DNA of 64,000 nucleotides, taken from the NCBI GenBank assembly GCA_033297205.1, contig MU859072.1, positions 248,001 through 312,000 on the forward strand, written 5' to 3'. Made by a program: the position numbers and the translations under genes. The first letter of the stretch is position 1. The number at the start of each line of letters is the position of its first letter. This stretch comes from Pseudoneurospora amorphoporcata. Lineage: Eukaryota > Ascomycota > Sordariomycetes > Sordariales > Sordariaceae. This document shows positions 36,165 to 46,880 of this stretch, one piece after another. The notes below the pieces were generated by a model that worked only from the letters and a program-made list of their open reading frames with translations, searched no databases and had not been told where the DNA came from.

Positions 36165-36289
36165 GCGTCAAGTGCTCATACCAGTTCTGCTGGGAATGCA
36201 TGGCAGACTTCAAGGAGATCTTGAGGACTAGCAATGATGCTCACCGAGAGGATTGCAGGTTCCATACAAACAACCTGCCAGAGGACTAA
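36165..36289 (+). other. Second candidate terminal exon of the RBR gene (RING2 completion)
   Basis: Preceded by a TTCAATAG acceptor and in the same phase as the exon at 35917. After the T left by the 14-nt exon it encodes C-V-K-C-S-Y-Q-F-C-W-E-C-M-A-D-F, then about 25 hydrophilic residues including REDCRFH, and a TAA at 36287-36289. It duplicates the zinc-ligand pattern of the first terminal exon, including CxxCxYxFCWxC. It could be a mutually exclusive alternative 3' exon, or a relic of an exon duplication. Confidence 0.7.
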
Positions 36290-37709
36290 TCCAGAGTCCG
36301 ATGGGGCTATTTATCTCGAACCCATCACCGAGTTTTTGGGTAAGGAACGGACTGTGGGTTCTGTCAAGCATGATTTGGTTGCTTGGAAATGATGACTAAT
36401 TTTGTAAACACGTGGTGGGACTTTGTATGATGGCCCTTCTCGTAGAGGGACGGGGAAGATCCAGTCCATCATGCTGTTGGTTCCTGGTGCCTCTATGGCT
36501 TTGGTGATATAGCACCACTGAATCAGAACATCAGGAAAAGAAGCGACTTACAGGGAGTGTGCAATCAGCGAAGCAATCTTTGGAAATCTTAATAGTCTTT
36601 CAATTTTACAAATTTTGCCTTTTTCCCCACTCTATCTTCTCTTTCGTCGGCTTGATCCGATATTCCTCTCTCTTTATCTCCTTCAGAGATGCGACCCATG
36701 AACAAGGGGCATATCATGCGTTCAATTCACATGGGATGAACCAGATGGGGAAGTTTGTTGACATTTGAGTAGGGGGTGACAAGGTTCAGGGGGGCATGAA
36801 AGGGCACCGAGTGGAGTAGGAGGCACTTACACCAGGGCAGCTTTGGATCCTGTGAGGAACCTGTCAAAGGAGCCGTGGCAAGGGAAGCAAAATGCCGTAA
36901 GTGGAAATTCCGATTGACCAACAGAAGAAGGTGATCTAAAATATGTATAATTCAAAATCTTCTTGACGTGGTAACGCCTGTGTTTTTTGTCGGATGTCGG
37001 GTATTGTACCCATGTATTTTACGGTTACCGTATGTTACAGCGCGATGCGCGGCAGTTCCTCATCAAGGTCAGAAGGTCAGGCGGGACACTCGAGAATATC
37101 ATGCTCTATTATGGGCGTGAAAACCCATGAAGAGGCATTTATGGAAGGGGAATGGATACAGTTGTTGGTAATTGGAAAATTGTCATTCCCATTACATGCC
37201 ACAGCGAGTTGGTAAAGAATGAACAAGTTGGTCGCAGGCCCCCGGCTGCTCCAATTTCGGGGTCGGGCCTCTCATCCCGCAGCCTCTACCCCGCCCCGCA
37301 ATGAGTATGTACGATACCCGACCTAGCGGGAAGTGCGACATCCCGTGCAAGTGAGGCTGAACCTTCTTTATCTACCTCTCTACCTCCGAACGGAATTGTG
37401 ACCGTCGGATGTTTCAGGTTCTTTCCTTTCTTTCTTTAAGCGGTCGCCCTTTCGTCTTTCCATATTTTAGCTGAATGATCCTTCAAGCCAACGTTTGACT
37501 TTTCTACGCCCATCTTGCGAATTCCGCACCAAACTGTCCAGCTCAGTTGAGTCGGCAACACACTAATACACCATATTCATCGTCTACGACCATATAATCT
37601 TGGTACGATTGCACACAATCCGCCTTGCTCGCAATCATCTTTTTATTTGGTATACTCAAGCAACATTCAACGTGACGACAACGACGAGGACGACGACGAA
37701 GTTACCAAG
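36290..37709. other. Intergenic region between the RBR gene and the first BTB gene
   Basis: About 1.4 kb with no supported gene. The last 300 bp are pyrimidine-rich and form the likely promoter and leader of the BTB/FG gene. Confidence 0.5.
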
Positions 37710-39784
37710 ATGTCTGGCTTTGGAACCAACGGCCAGAATGGCAGTGCATCTGGTACAAATACTGTCCCTTCGCCATTCGGACCTCCTGCAACCAGCAATG
37801 CGAGCCAGTCGAGTAGCACAGCGCCAACGCCAAATGCATCCGGGACGACAAGTTCTCCAGATGCCTCGAGACAACAAAATGCTCCACCTACTCAATCTCT
37901 ATTCGGCCCGCCTGTGCCTTCTGCGAGTACAGCCACGTCTACGGGCGGTGGTTTGTTTGGGCCCACACCCGTTTCGTCGGGAACAGGAACGCTAGGAACG
38001 ACATCTACCTCAAATGCTGCGTCTGCGGGCGGGAGTGTATTCGGACCCGCGCCCATAGCGCCAGCACCCGGTTCAAGCACACGTGCCAGCGTATATGGGA
38101 CTGGAACCTCTGCGACGACGACCCCGCCTACAAGCGGTGGTTTATTTGGAAGTCGGCCTTTCTCGACAACGACGGCCCCGGCCGCCTCAAGCAGCAGTTC
38201 TTTTGGGCCCACGGCTGTTCAAGGAGGGCTCGGCTCTGCTACTGGTACAAATAGCTCTTCTGCTCCGGTTAGTGGCTTGTTCGGCTCTGCAACAGCTGGT
38301 GCAGCTCCCACTTCCACAAGCAGTGGCTTGTTTGGATCTGGGGCCGTCTCAACACCGACAACATCATTCACGGCTGCTAGTCTTTTTGGAATTATAACCC
38401 CACCAGGAACCGGTGCTTCGACCACAGATTCTAGCAGCAGCTCTGCTCTGAATCAATCGCAAACAAATGCAGCTCAGTCGAGCCCCACGGGGGAGTCATC
38501 TGGCGATAGGCCCCCCACGATGGCTACTGCTTCCAATACATCGGATGCAACAGGAACGAACGAAAGAGAAGGCTCAGCCTTGCCGGAACGCAACGTGATC
38601 AACATTGACACTGACGGTGATCTCTTGCTGGACGTAGGGGGTGACGAAGAATCCGAGTTGTCCCAACCACAGCGGTTCCGTGTCTGTTCCTCGGCGCTCC
38701 GCCGCCACTCGCCAGTCTGGAAGCAGATGCTCTTTGGTCCATGGAAGGAATCAAAGCCAGCTAATGCCGAATCCGAAGAGTGGATTGTAGAGCTCCCCGG
38801 TGATTCTCTCAAACCAATGCAGATTGTCCTGAGTATCATACATGGACGGTTTAACCATGTCCCTCCCTTTCTCAGTCTCGATGAGCTTTACGAGCTTCTA
38901 ATTCTCACGAACAAGTACGACATGACCGATGTTGTGAGGCTGTGGTGTGCACAATGGGCACCTGTAGCTCACGGGGACTTATCTTCAGCGGACACACTGA
39001 AGTCCTTGTTCACTGCCTGGGAACTGGGACATGAAGACCTCTTCGCTCTGAGGATTGAGGAGATTTCCGTGAATACCAGCTTCGAAAACAAAGCCCTATT
39101 CGGTACTGGAAAGATGAGGTTCAGAAAGTCCAACCTGGCTGGAGCTCCAGTAGTTGGAGATGAAGAGTGGATTGATCTTGAGCGTCAAGATTATCTGGGC
39201 CCACATGATATCGTTGGTACGTTCGACTTTCATGTGCCAGACCAAAGTTACTCGGATTTGGCTAGATGCTGATTTATTTCATAGATATCATTGGTTCAAT
39301 ACGGCGCGAAGCGCTTTTGATGATTATGAGGCCCCTTGCTGATGACTATTCAACACGCAAATTTCCAAGCATTTCAACGGCTTGTTCTGGTCGTCCCCAG
39401 TCCGATGCGGCCACCATATTTGTAACAGGGTCTCCGGCTCTTTGCGATGCGGCCATTCTGGGTGGTCTCACGATTCACATAGACAGCAGGTTTATAAACA
39501 CGGCCAAGCTCTCCTACATCACGGAAAGCGTTTTGCAGGTGGCATCGAGCGTGTTCCCCAAAATAGGGAAGATTGAGGTTTTGCCGCAACATCCGCTTTG
39601 CTCCTTGCACACAAAGTATTCGATCCTCAACAAGAAGATCCACGAGGATCTCCCTGGTCTTGTGGAGAGGCACCTCAAGCCGTGGCAAAGAAAGTACATG
39701 GAGAGCCAGAGGGAAAAGACAGGAATTGAGTTGCCCCGGTCAGGACAGAAGCAAAGACAGGCTAACACCCGCCGGTACTGGTGA
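37710..39784 (+). CDS. FG-repeat (GLFG-like) N-terminus fused to a BTB domain protein (668 aa)
   Basis: Exons are 37710-39216 and 39285-39784; the intron is 68 nt (GTACGT...CATAG). Residues 1 to about 270 are a low-complexity Ser/Thr/Gly/Ala/Pro region. It is punctuated by FG units: SGFGTN, PSPFGPP, SLFGPP, GGLFGP, SVFGPA, GGLFGS, SSFGPT, SGLFGS (twice) and SLFGII. That resembles the FG domains of nucleoporins. A fungal BTB/POZ domain starts near residue 290 (INIDTDGDLLLDV), with FRVCSSALRRHSPVWKQMLF and HGRFNHVPPFLSL. A conserved helical C-terminal region is shared with the two paralogues downstream (YSILNKKIHEDLPGLVERHL). The start at ACCAAGATGTCT begins directly with the FG region. BTB domains mediate dimerisation or Cul3 binding, and FG regions bind transport receptors. 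The combined role here is unknown. Confidence 0.88.
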
Positions 39785-41965
39785 GAGTCGGGAAAACCTT
39801 TTGTTCATATCCCGCTGTCATGGGCGTTGAAAGAGGAGAGTGGGAATGGTCGTAAGGATAGACCGAGCATGTTACGGTCAGTACGTTATACATCCAAGCG
39901 TTTTTAAGCTCAATACATTCTCTGAATGCAAGAGCCCCATAGACTCGATGCAACATTTACCATATTTTGTGATCGGTATAACAGTTTCGCGACGGCCTTT
40001 TGTAGCCAAAGCGAAGGGTATTGGACTGTCCCTGTTCCGTTTATTTCTACGACCACTTCGAGTAGCTATCGCCTGGATTGAAAGTTTAGCGTTTGAATGA
40101 TAGTTAGTGAGGGACATGCCGAGTTTCGGGACATGGAGGTGACCTTTTGAATCGAAATCACGAACATTGAAAATTAGCACTTAGCGTGTAGCGATGTGAC
40201 TCGAAAATCTCCATACTCTCTGGAACATAGTGTATGACACAATACAGCACTGTTTGTTAGTTTAGTATCTACCTGATTCGGTTCTCCGGCCATGGGTCAA
40301 ACTAGAGAGAAACGGTGCTTTTACCGGCCCTCTTGGGAGGACACTGGTCCTCGTCTGAAGCGACGGACAATAACCAGGGCTTAGACTTAGTACGCCACAA
40401 AAGCCTCTCAAGCCTCTCTCCCCTTGTCACTCTCAAGGCTCTTCTTCAAATTGGAAGACCTCTGTCTGCGTTGTTCACACAAACCGGGTCGGTGAGGCGT
40501 TTCTATCCCGGACGGCCCGGGGGGTATCCGTTCTGTGTCGGGCAGTGCCTGCCATGCATGGTTATAGCAGGTGAATTGCTGCATAGGAAAGTCGCGATGC
40601 CATCATCGCTCCTGCATATACAGTGGAAACTCGGGGCATTCGTCATCCCGATTCAGCAGGGGAAGAACATTCAGGAGCAGGCGGGCATGCTCGAAAAGGT
40701 TAAAAGTGTGGTCAGCCACGACTGGTGGTGCGAGAAAGTCGGTTCTGGACATGTAAATTCTTCCCCTACGATCATTCTCCAGTACATCTCCTCTTGGCCC
40801 TGAATCGATCATCATGACTTTTTGTTCTTCCCTTTATCTTGAAAATGCTCAAACACTCTGCTATGAAGGGCACCTTATGTCTTCCGTAGCATTGTTGCGG
40901 CAATCGACAACATCTTTGTCCTTGACCACAATAATTCATTTCCGAACTTCATTCACTTCCCCGTCTTCCGATCATAGGGACAATATTTTTGACATGACCT
41001 TGGTTTGTGTCACACGGACATTGCTCACAGTCTAGGGGTTAGGGTCGCAAGGCTCAGCAGAGCCTCAACGCCTGGCATTAGCCTCAAAATACTCAGCGGC
41101 CTCCAGCCACAACACCCACCTCGGCCGGACCCTCGGCCGGACCCACGGCCGGGCCCTCGGCCACGGTCATCCCAGAAGCAACCACAGCCAACCAAGCAAG
41201 AAGCAGGGCGCCCGGATGAAGGACAGCGCCAAAAGGAAGATGAAGAATGGATGAAGGCATTCAGGAAGATCCACACGTATGCAGACTGCTAGATAGATGT
41301 CTTGAAGCCTCAGGCGACAAGGCTTGATGCGTACCTCGAGTACGTACCGATTCCCTTTGGCATAAGAAGGCCTTGAAGCCCAACCTTCTCCTGGAGGTTG
41401 AGAAGATCAACAAGGCTTTCGAGACCAAAGTAGTTTATTAGCTGAATTGAACTACTGTTCCAAGCCCTGCACACAGCCCTTGTCACAGTTTGCACTTCTG
41501 ATGCTCTGGTAAATTTTTCGTTCGTTACCTAAACATAGAGATATCTTCACTTAAGACGCGAACTTCTATTTTACAAAGCATTTCAAAATCTGCAGCCTTA
41601 ACTGAGTCTTGGTCTCGTAGGTGGTGTGAAGTGTATAAGTCCAGTCATCCCCTTGTTAGTGGTATAATGAGTGGCAGCGTCAAAGATTCACACCTTCTCG
41701 GCTCGGGGTTACTTTACCAACGGTGCTTAACGGCAACACCACAGGCCGAGAGCTCCGTGAAGGAATAAAGCACATTTTGCAGAGGTTACATGGACACACG
41801 TTTTCAGGTCCCGGAGCCTTGACATCACGAACATGTAAGAACTTGAGAGGAATGTTGGGCTTGATACTATAGGGTGTTTACTTGTAGAAAAGCTCAACGC
41901 AACGTGTGTGAAGCTAGGTGTTGAAACCAATAGAAACGCAACGAAGCATATGACAAGTTCTGGGA
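39785..41965. other. Intergenic region inside the BTB cluster
   Basis: About 2.2 kb between two convergent BTB genes. It contains a 12-bp GC-rich tandem repeat at 41120-41165. A plus-strand frame over this repeat ends at 41292 but lacks an ATG and a recognisable domain. A minus-strand 70-codon frame at 40603-40815 is unsupported. Confidence 0.5.
41120..41165. repeat. 12-bp GC-rich tandem repeat (about 3.9 copies)
   Basis: Units CTCGGCCGGACC, CTCGGCCGGACC, CACGGCCGGGCC and CTCGGCCACGG run head to tail. In one frame they read as Arg-Pro-Asp-Pro repeats. No complete gene can be drawn around them. Confidence 0.85.
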
Positions 41966-43380
41966 CTAGTGAAATAGCCCACCGGACGGGGTGGCTGTAG
42001 TTGTAGTAGCCGTTGGAGCAGTCCTGAATATAGACGAAGCAGACGTGTTACCCGAGCTAGCCGTAGTAGCTGCGGTAGGCGCAGCAGCGCGAATGGGAAT
42101 AGACGCCCCAAATATCGACGATGCAGCTGGCGTAGAAATTCTGTCGTAGACGGTTTTGCTGAAAAGAGGCTGTTGAAGTACCCAGTAAATAGAAATAGCT
42201 GTATCCGGTCCCTGCTTGGCAAGGCCGGTCTTTACTCTGTTTTTTTCCATGTAGCTGCGGTGAGAAGCCGTAATATGGCTTGCGGACACCGTAGGTATGC
42301 TGGCATGAACCTTACTGCTCAGATTGATGTACTTCTGCGTGATCGAGCACGTATCGCGATGTCGTGGAATGGTTTCGACGTTGGTCATGCACTGAAATAG
42401 CCAACTCGCAAGCCCCACAACACTGTCAAGGATCAGGGCTTGCTTGTCCGGGAGCAGGCAGTTCGTCCATTTCAGCATGCCTGAATGTATACCGCCAAGA
42501 ATGGCGGCATCACAAAGTCGAGATGAGCCGGCATCGAGATCGAAAGGTTGGCACTTGAAGCTACAAGCGGGTGAAACTTTCAGGCGTGCCCCGAGGTCGT
42601 CATGTACAGGGCGGATGATAGCCTCTATCAGATCTGCCCGAATCTGAGTGATCGTCTCTGTATCAACGTTGAAGGTTAGAGATGAATCATATGGGAAAGT
42701 TGATGCGCTGGTGGATAGTTGAGAGACGACTGACCTAGTATATCTTCCGGGCCAATGTGGTCAACATTCTCGAGGATAACCTGTGTTGATTTTGATGCAA
42801 AGAGACCGGCTGATTGTTTTTTTAAAACTAGGCGGCGCTCTGCATCAAGAGAACTGTGAACGGCGATCTCTTGAAGCCGTCGGGCAAAAAGATTGGCATC
42901 CCCAAGTTGCCATGCGACATAAAAGGACATGACTATATCTTCTGCCTCTGACTTGGATCCTTGTGCGATGGATGCCCAATTCTGGCTCCAGGGCTTGATG
43001 ATGTTGACCATATCGTATTTGTGGGCGACCACTAACAAATCATGAAGTTGGCGGAGGGAGAGAAAGAGCGGGGGGACCATATCGAAGTTTCCGTGAATGA
43101 TGTGAAGGACCAGCTGCATCGCCTGAAGACAATCATCGAACAATTCAACAATCCAGTCCTTGTCGCTGCTGGTCGGCTTTCTTTCCTTCCAAGGCCCAAA
43201 TAACATCTTCTTCCACACTGGCGAACGGCGGCGAAGTGCAGCGGAGCAGACTCGGAATGTCCAGACCTGCGAGTCATCATCCGTAGTCACCTTCAAGTAA
43301 AGGTCGCCATCCGGATCAATGGTGACGGTCTTGAACTCTGGTGCCGTCGCCGGCGTCTCCGGGGTCTGGGCCGAGTCCAT
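41966..43380 (-). CDS. BTB-domain paralogue with degenerate C-terminal FG-like tail (445 aa)
   Basis: Two minus-strand exons, 43380-42735 and 42657-41966, with the intron (GTCAGT...TACAG) at the same site as in the other two intact paralogues. The N-terminus MDSAQTPETPATAPEF is short. The BTB domain follows directly (TIDPDGDLYLKV, WTFRVCSAALRRRSPVWKKM, HGNFDMVPPLFLS, HKYDMVNIIKPW). The conserved helical region follows (SITQKYINLSSKVHASIPTV, YMEKNRVKTGLA). The last 65 residues are a Ser/Thr/Ala/Pro tail with SSIFGAS, SSIFRT and GGLFH, resembling decayed FG units. In this paralogue the FG-like part is at the C-terminus, whereas the neighbour at 37710 has it at the N-terminus. It is transcribed convergently with that neighbour. 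The function is unknown. Confidence 0.87.
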
Positions 43381-44531
43381 GTTCGGAAGTGATGAAACGT
43401 CCTCGGTAAAGTGCGCGATGTGAAAGCGTTCGGAAAATTCGAGAGTCCTTAGAAGGGAGATAAAAGAGCAAAGAGATAGAAGACGGAACGAGCTTCAAAA
43501 TATTCACTGGTTCAAAAAAAGAGATGAACACATACGAAGAGGGAAGTTCGGGGTGTTAGTACTTTAAACACTGAAAAATACACCATGTGAAAGATATGCC
43601 ACTGTCGTGCGGTGGTGGGCAGTGCTTTTCCAGTTGCAAATGAGATAGCCTCTTTCGTAGTCAGTCGCGGTGATGAATTCCTGGTGTTTGGCCTTGACCA
43701 CGACCAACTTGGTTGCAATTGGAAACTGGGCCCGAAATACGGAAAACTTGAAGGAAAAGTGGGTCTCTTAGGCCTCTTGCAGATGCACCAGTCTTGGCAT
43801 ATCCACTTGGGTCAGCAAGCTTGGGTAAATGGGGTCGGGTCATGTGGAGCACCCGCACTTCCTAGCGGTAGCACGCCACATGGATCTCGAGCTTTCTATT
43901 CATCTTTCAACTTCTTTCTCAACCTTGGTGACTTCCTTCGATATCCTCACATAAAACAGTTAATCCAATCTACGCGTACCGTAGAATCTCGCGAAACTGG
44001 CAAACCGCCTTCTCTCTTTCGGTGCAGGGCATATGGCAGAAATCTGCCAGGAAGAAGCCCCAGTCAGCCAGCATACACCAGCAAATGTATCTGCCCAGTT
44101 AGTGAAAACCGGAGGACGTTGCCCTCGGCGTTAACTTGCACACATTCGAAGGCACAGTGGCCGACCTGATCCTGCCAGCTATCTGCACATATATGCCCAG
44201 ATGCAGGCGCTCAAAGAGGGAAGGCGGTTTGCCAGTTTCGCGAGATTCTACGGTAGAGCACTAAAACTACTTGGTCTCCCGTATCGGTGAGCCCTACGAC
44301 AGTCAGGCGGCTCGAGCATCATCCTGATTACAACTCCGGCCGCAACCGTCACGTGGGCTGCTAGAAGCAGCTACTCCCTCTCCGAAACGAGCCATAAACA
44401 CGTCGCGGGCTGTGGCCAAAACCAAGTTGCCTGACGGACATTTCTGCTTCGACGGCATCGGACGCAAACCACGGACGCTTACCAACTTAGAGACTACGAT
44501 TGAGCTAACCACGCTACCATACAAGGTTCAC
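43381..44531. other. Intergenic region with MITE-like element
   Basis: Leader of the minus-strand BTB gene, then the TA-flanked inverted-repeat element at 43979-44253, then undefined sequence up to the pseudogene. No gene supported. Confidence 0.5.
43979..44253. mobile_element. MITE-like element with 41-bp terminal inverted repeats and TA target duplication
   Basis: Left arm 43979-44019 and right arm 44213-44253 are inverted copies matching at 40 of 41 positions; the single difference is a C/T pair. The arms begin CCGTAGAATCTCGCGAAACT. TA dinucleotides flank both outer ends (43977-43978 and 44254-44255), as expected for a Tc1/mariner-type target-site duplication. Weaker inverted similarity continues inside the arms (GGGCATAT and CTGCCAGGA blocks). 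The element is 275 bp and has no coding capacity. It sits between a live BTB gene and the BTB pseudogene. Confidence 0.85.
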
Positions 44532-45525
44532 GGCGTTGATTCAGATGGCATCTGCTGCTTGACACGAAACCGGATTAAGAAGCGCGCTGGAGATATCGCG
44601 GTGTTCAGCTACGCTCCGTCCCCATTCGACAGTATGGAAGGCGATGTTGTTTGGTCCCGGGAAGGAATCAAGGCCAGCAAACAACGACGACTGGGTGGTC
44701 GAGCTTCTCGAGGATCCAGCCTTCGAAATGCAGACTACGCTTTACATTGTACACGGATTAGTTGACCGAGTTCCGGAACATCTCCCCGTCGACAGTTTTT
44801 TAGACTCCTGATGATTCTTAATTAGTACGACATGACGCGCATTGTGAAGCCTTGGTATATCGTATGGGAGCCATGGAACGAAAATCTGTTCACATCCAGA
44901 CTAGCGGAGATTGCTATAAAAACAATGATCTCTGGAGACCTTATGATTTCCAAGGATCTTGCTACATTGACTTTTCGCCTACATGGAATCAATCTCAAAG
45001 CTGAGGATTATCTTGATCCACCTGATATCCTACGTACGTGATTATTTGCGGAGCCTTATGTCACCTCAAAGCCATTATTGACGTGCTGGTAGACATGATA
45101 TACGAGATACGGAAAACGATTATCGAAAAGGTGATTGCACCTCTCAATGCAGACCTAAACGTACTCCCTGTTGCACTGTTGATCAGAGTTGGGACATAGC
45201 TGACTGAAGCCTATGTGATACCGCGGTTCTAGGTAGCATTACCGCGGTATGATGAAGTAAAACGATAGCATGCTTTTGAAACAGAGCGCCTGCATTATCC
45301 AGAGCGTTGTCGATCTGGCGTTATGGCTGTTTCCTCTAATGGCTTCAATTCAGATTTCTAACTCCAATCATGTATAATGCTCTTTAAAGGGTAATTACAG
45401 CAAGCGCAACATAACACTACATAATAGCATTCCCTAGATCGTTCAACAAGCCTTGAAGCCTAGCCATAAGAGATACATAGCTTTGCAGAAATCAAAAACT
45501 GGATTAGCAAGTAAGCCAGGTGTCA
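44532..45525 (+). pseudogene. Decayed BTB-domain paralogue
   Basis: Fragments in several frames match the neighbours in order. VDSDG at about 44535 corresponds to the INIDTDGDL strand. From 44611 another frame gives TLRPHSTVWKAMLFGP, then DWVVELLEDPAF and LYIVHGLVDRVPE. The helix LLMILN is followed by a TAG where Lys is expected, then YDMTRIVKPW. Next a deletion of roughly 25 codons joins directly to WEPWNENLFTSRLAEIAI. The splice junction after PPDIL, the intron and the second exon (DMIYEIRKTIIEKVIAPLNAD) are still visible, so this was a DNA-level duplication, not a retrocopy. The tail QALKPSHKRYIALQKSKTGL is recognisable. Frameshifts, an internal stop and a deletion make it non-functional. 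Confidence 0.85.
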
Positions 45526-46880
45526 CAGGTTGACATTGGCTATATAGTGTGCACTACGAGTTCTGCCTTGCAAGCAGAACATCGTCTACCTTTTGGTAGT
45601 TTGGCGTTGTCGGGACATGTGCACTCCTGCCCTGTCATACCAGGAACGCAAACCACACAACGCTATTGGTGTTGACTTGACGCGACGATAGGAGGAGGGG
45701 AGTATGAGTTGTTCAGGTCGCTTTTGAAGTGGAAAGAATGAGCAATAAAAGTGATAGGATCTGAAATTATTGTTGCAGTTGCTTGAGAGATATATAGAGT
45801 ACTATAAACCTCTACTTCAGATTAGGCATCGCGAAGATATTTCCTTCAGAGATGTTATAGCTTGTTAGGCTCATAGTAGATCCACTTTGTCAGACTGGCT
45901 ATTTCGTAGTCGAGAGGACAACCTCATATCATGACAGTATAAGAGGAGTCAGCTCTAGCTAAGAATAAATTATCTACCTACTATATCTTGCACAGTCACT
46001 TGTGATCGCTATATGAGGCTCCAGATAGAGTATCTTAACAGTACTCACAGTCAATGTCAGTCTTACTACTACTACTAATTATATATTATTTAGTCGCGTA
46101 GTAGGAGATTACATAGCTTAGTTACTTCATAACAGTTAAGTTAGAGTAAGACTGAGGACAAAAGAAGATACAGTAATTCCCGTAATACTAAAAGATAGTG
46201 TTTTTTTGTATTTCTTCAATTTTAAGGAGTTTTCTTTTCTTCTTCTTCTTCTTTTCCTCTTTTTTTCTTTAACAAGAGCCATTGAATATACTTCTTGAGT
46301 ATTTATTATATTGTTGGCGTCAGATTTCAATAATGTTTTTCAGAAGTGCGTAGTGTTCATATACCTGTAATGTTACAGCGTAACCACTTACAATGTGCTA
46401 GGTTGTAATCTTCACCGTTCCCGCATTTGCTGCTGTATGTATACATCAATGCTGGAAAGTTTGTTAGCGTGGTTCTCGTGACAAGAAGGGTGCAAAATTT
46501 TGCAACAAAGGAACGGGATAAGCATATTCAAAGGGGAAAATTAGAGAGCATATATAAAATGGTTAAAATGCATCGGGTTGATACCAGCTTTTTGCATGAA
46601 AATTAGTGGTAGGTTGGTTGAATTACGAAGAGTACCGTATGAAGTCCCGCGCTAACGAACTTTCCAGCATTGATGTATATTGTAACATGAAAACATGCAG
46701 CGCGTGTGGGTTTTTTTCCCCGCAAGTGTCTTGAAGAAAGTGTCCATCGGGCTCTCCTCTCTTCCCTTCGTCTTCGTCCCACTCCAAAGAATTCCCAAAT
46801 TCCACGCAGGTCTCTCACCACATCTTCAACCGCAATCCAGACCATGACACCCTCGACGCGTTGGTCGCCTAACATAAGAT
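45526..46880. other. AT-rich, TpA-rich decayed tract with inverted-repeat element
   Basis: From the end of the pseudogene to the next BTB gene there is no coding potential. Roughly 45,700-46,350 is visibly AT-rich with many TpA dinucleotides and a polypyrimidine TTC run near 46,235-46,270. This resembles sequence mutated by repeat-induced point mutation. The original element cannot be identified by eye. Confidence 0.55.
46440..46679. mobile_element. Second TA-flanked inverted-repeat (MITE-like) element
   Basis: Left arm 46440-46472 and right arm 46647-46679 are inverted copies, 33 nt each, matching at 31 positions. Both differences are C-to-T type: the left arm has TTTGTT and GCGTGG where the right arm reads TTCGTT and GCGCGG. 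The arm ends are TATA-like, so TA target duplication is possible, but the exact ends are ambiguous. There are no genes within. It differs in sequence from the element at 43979. Confidence 0.7.

Noticed and set aside
40603..40815. 70-codon minus-strand open frame beginning with two ATGs
   Set aside because: Too short, no recognisable motif, no splice continuation found.
44475..44532. tRNA-like sequence on the minus strand (GGTTAGCTCAATCG box-A-like motif)
   Set aside because: No credible T-arm or anticodon stem can be paired, so it is not a functional tRNA.
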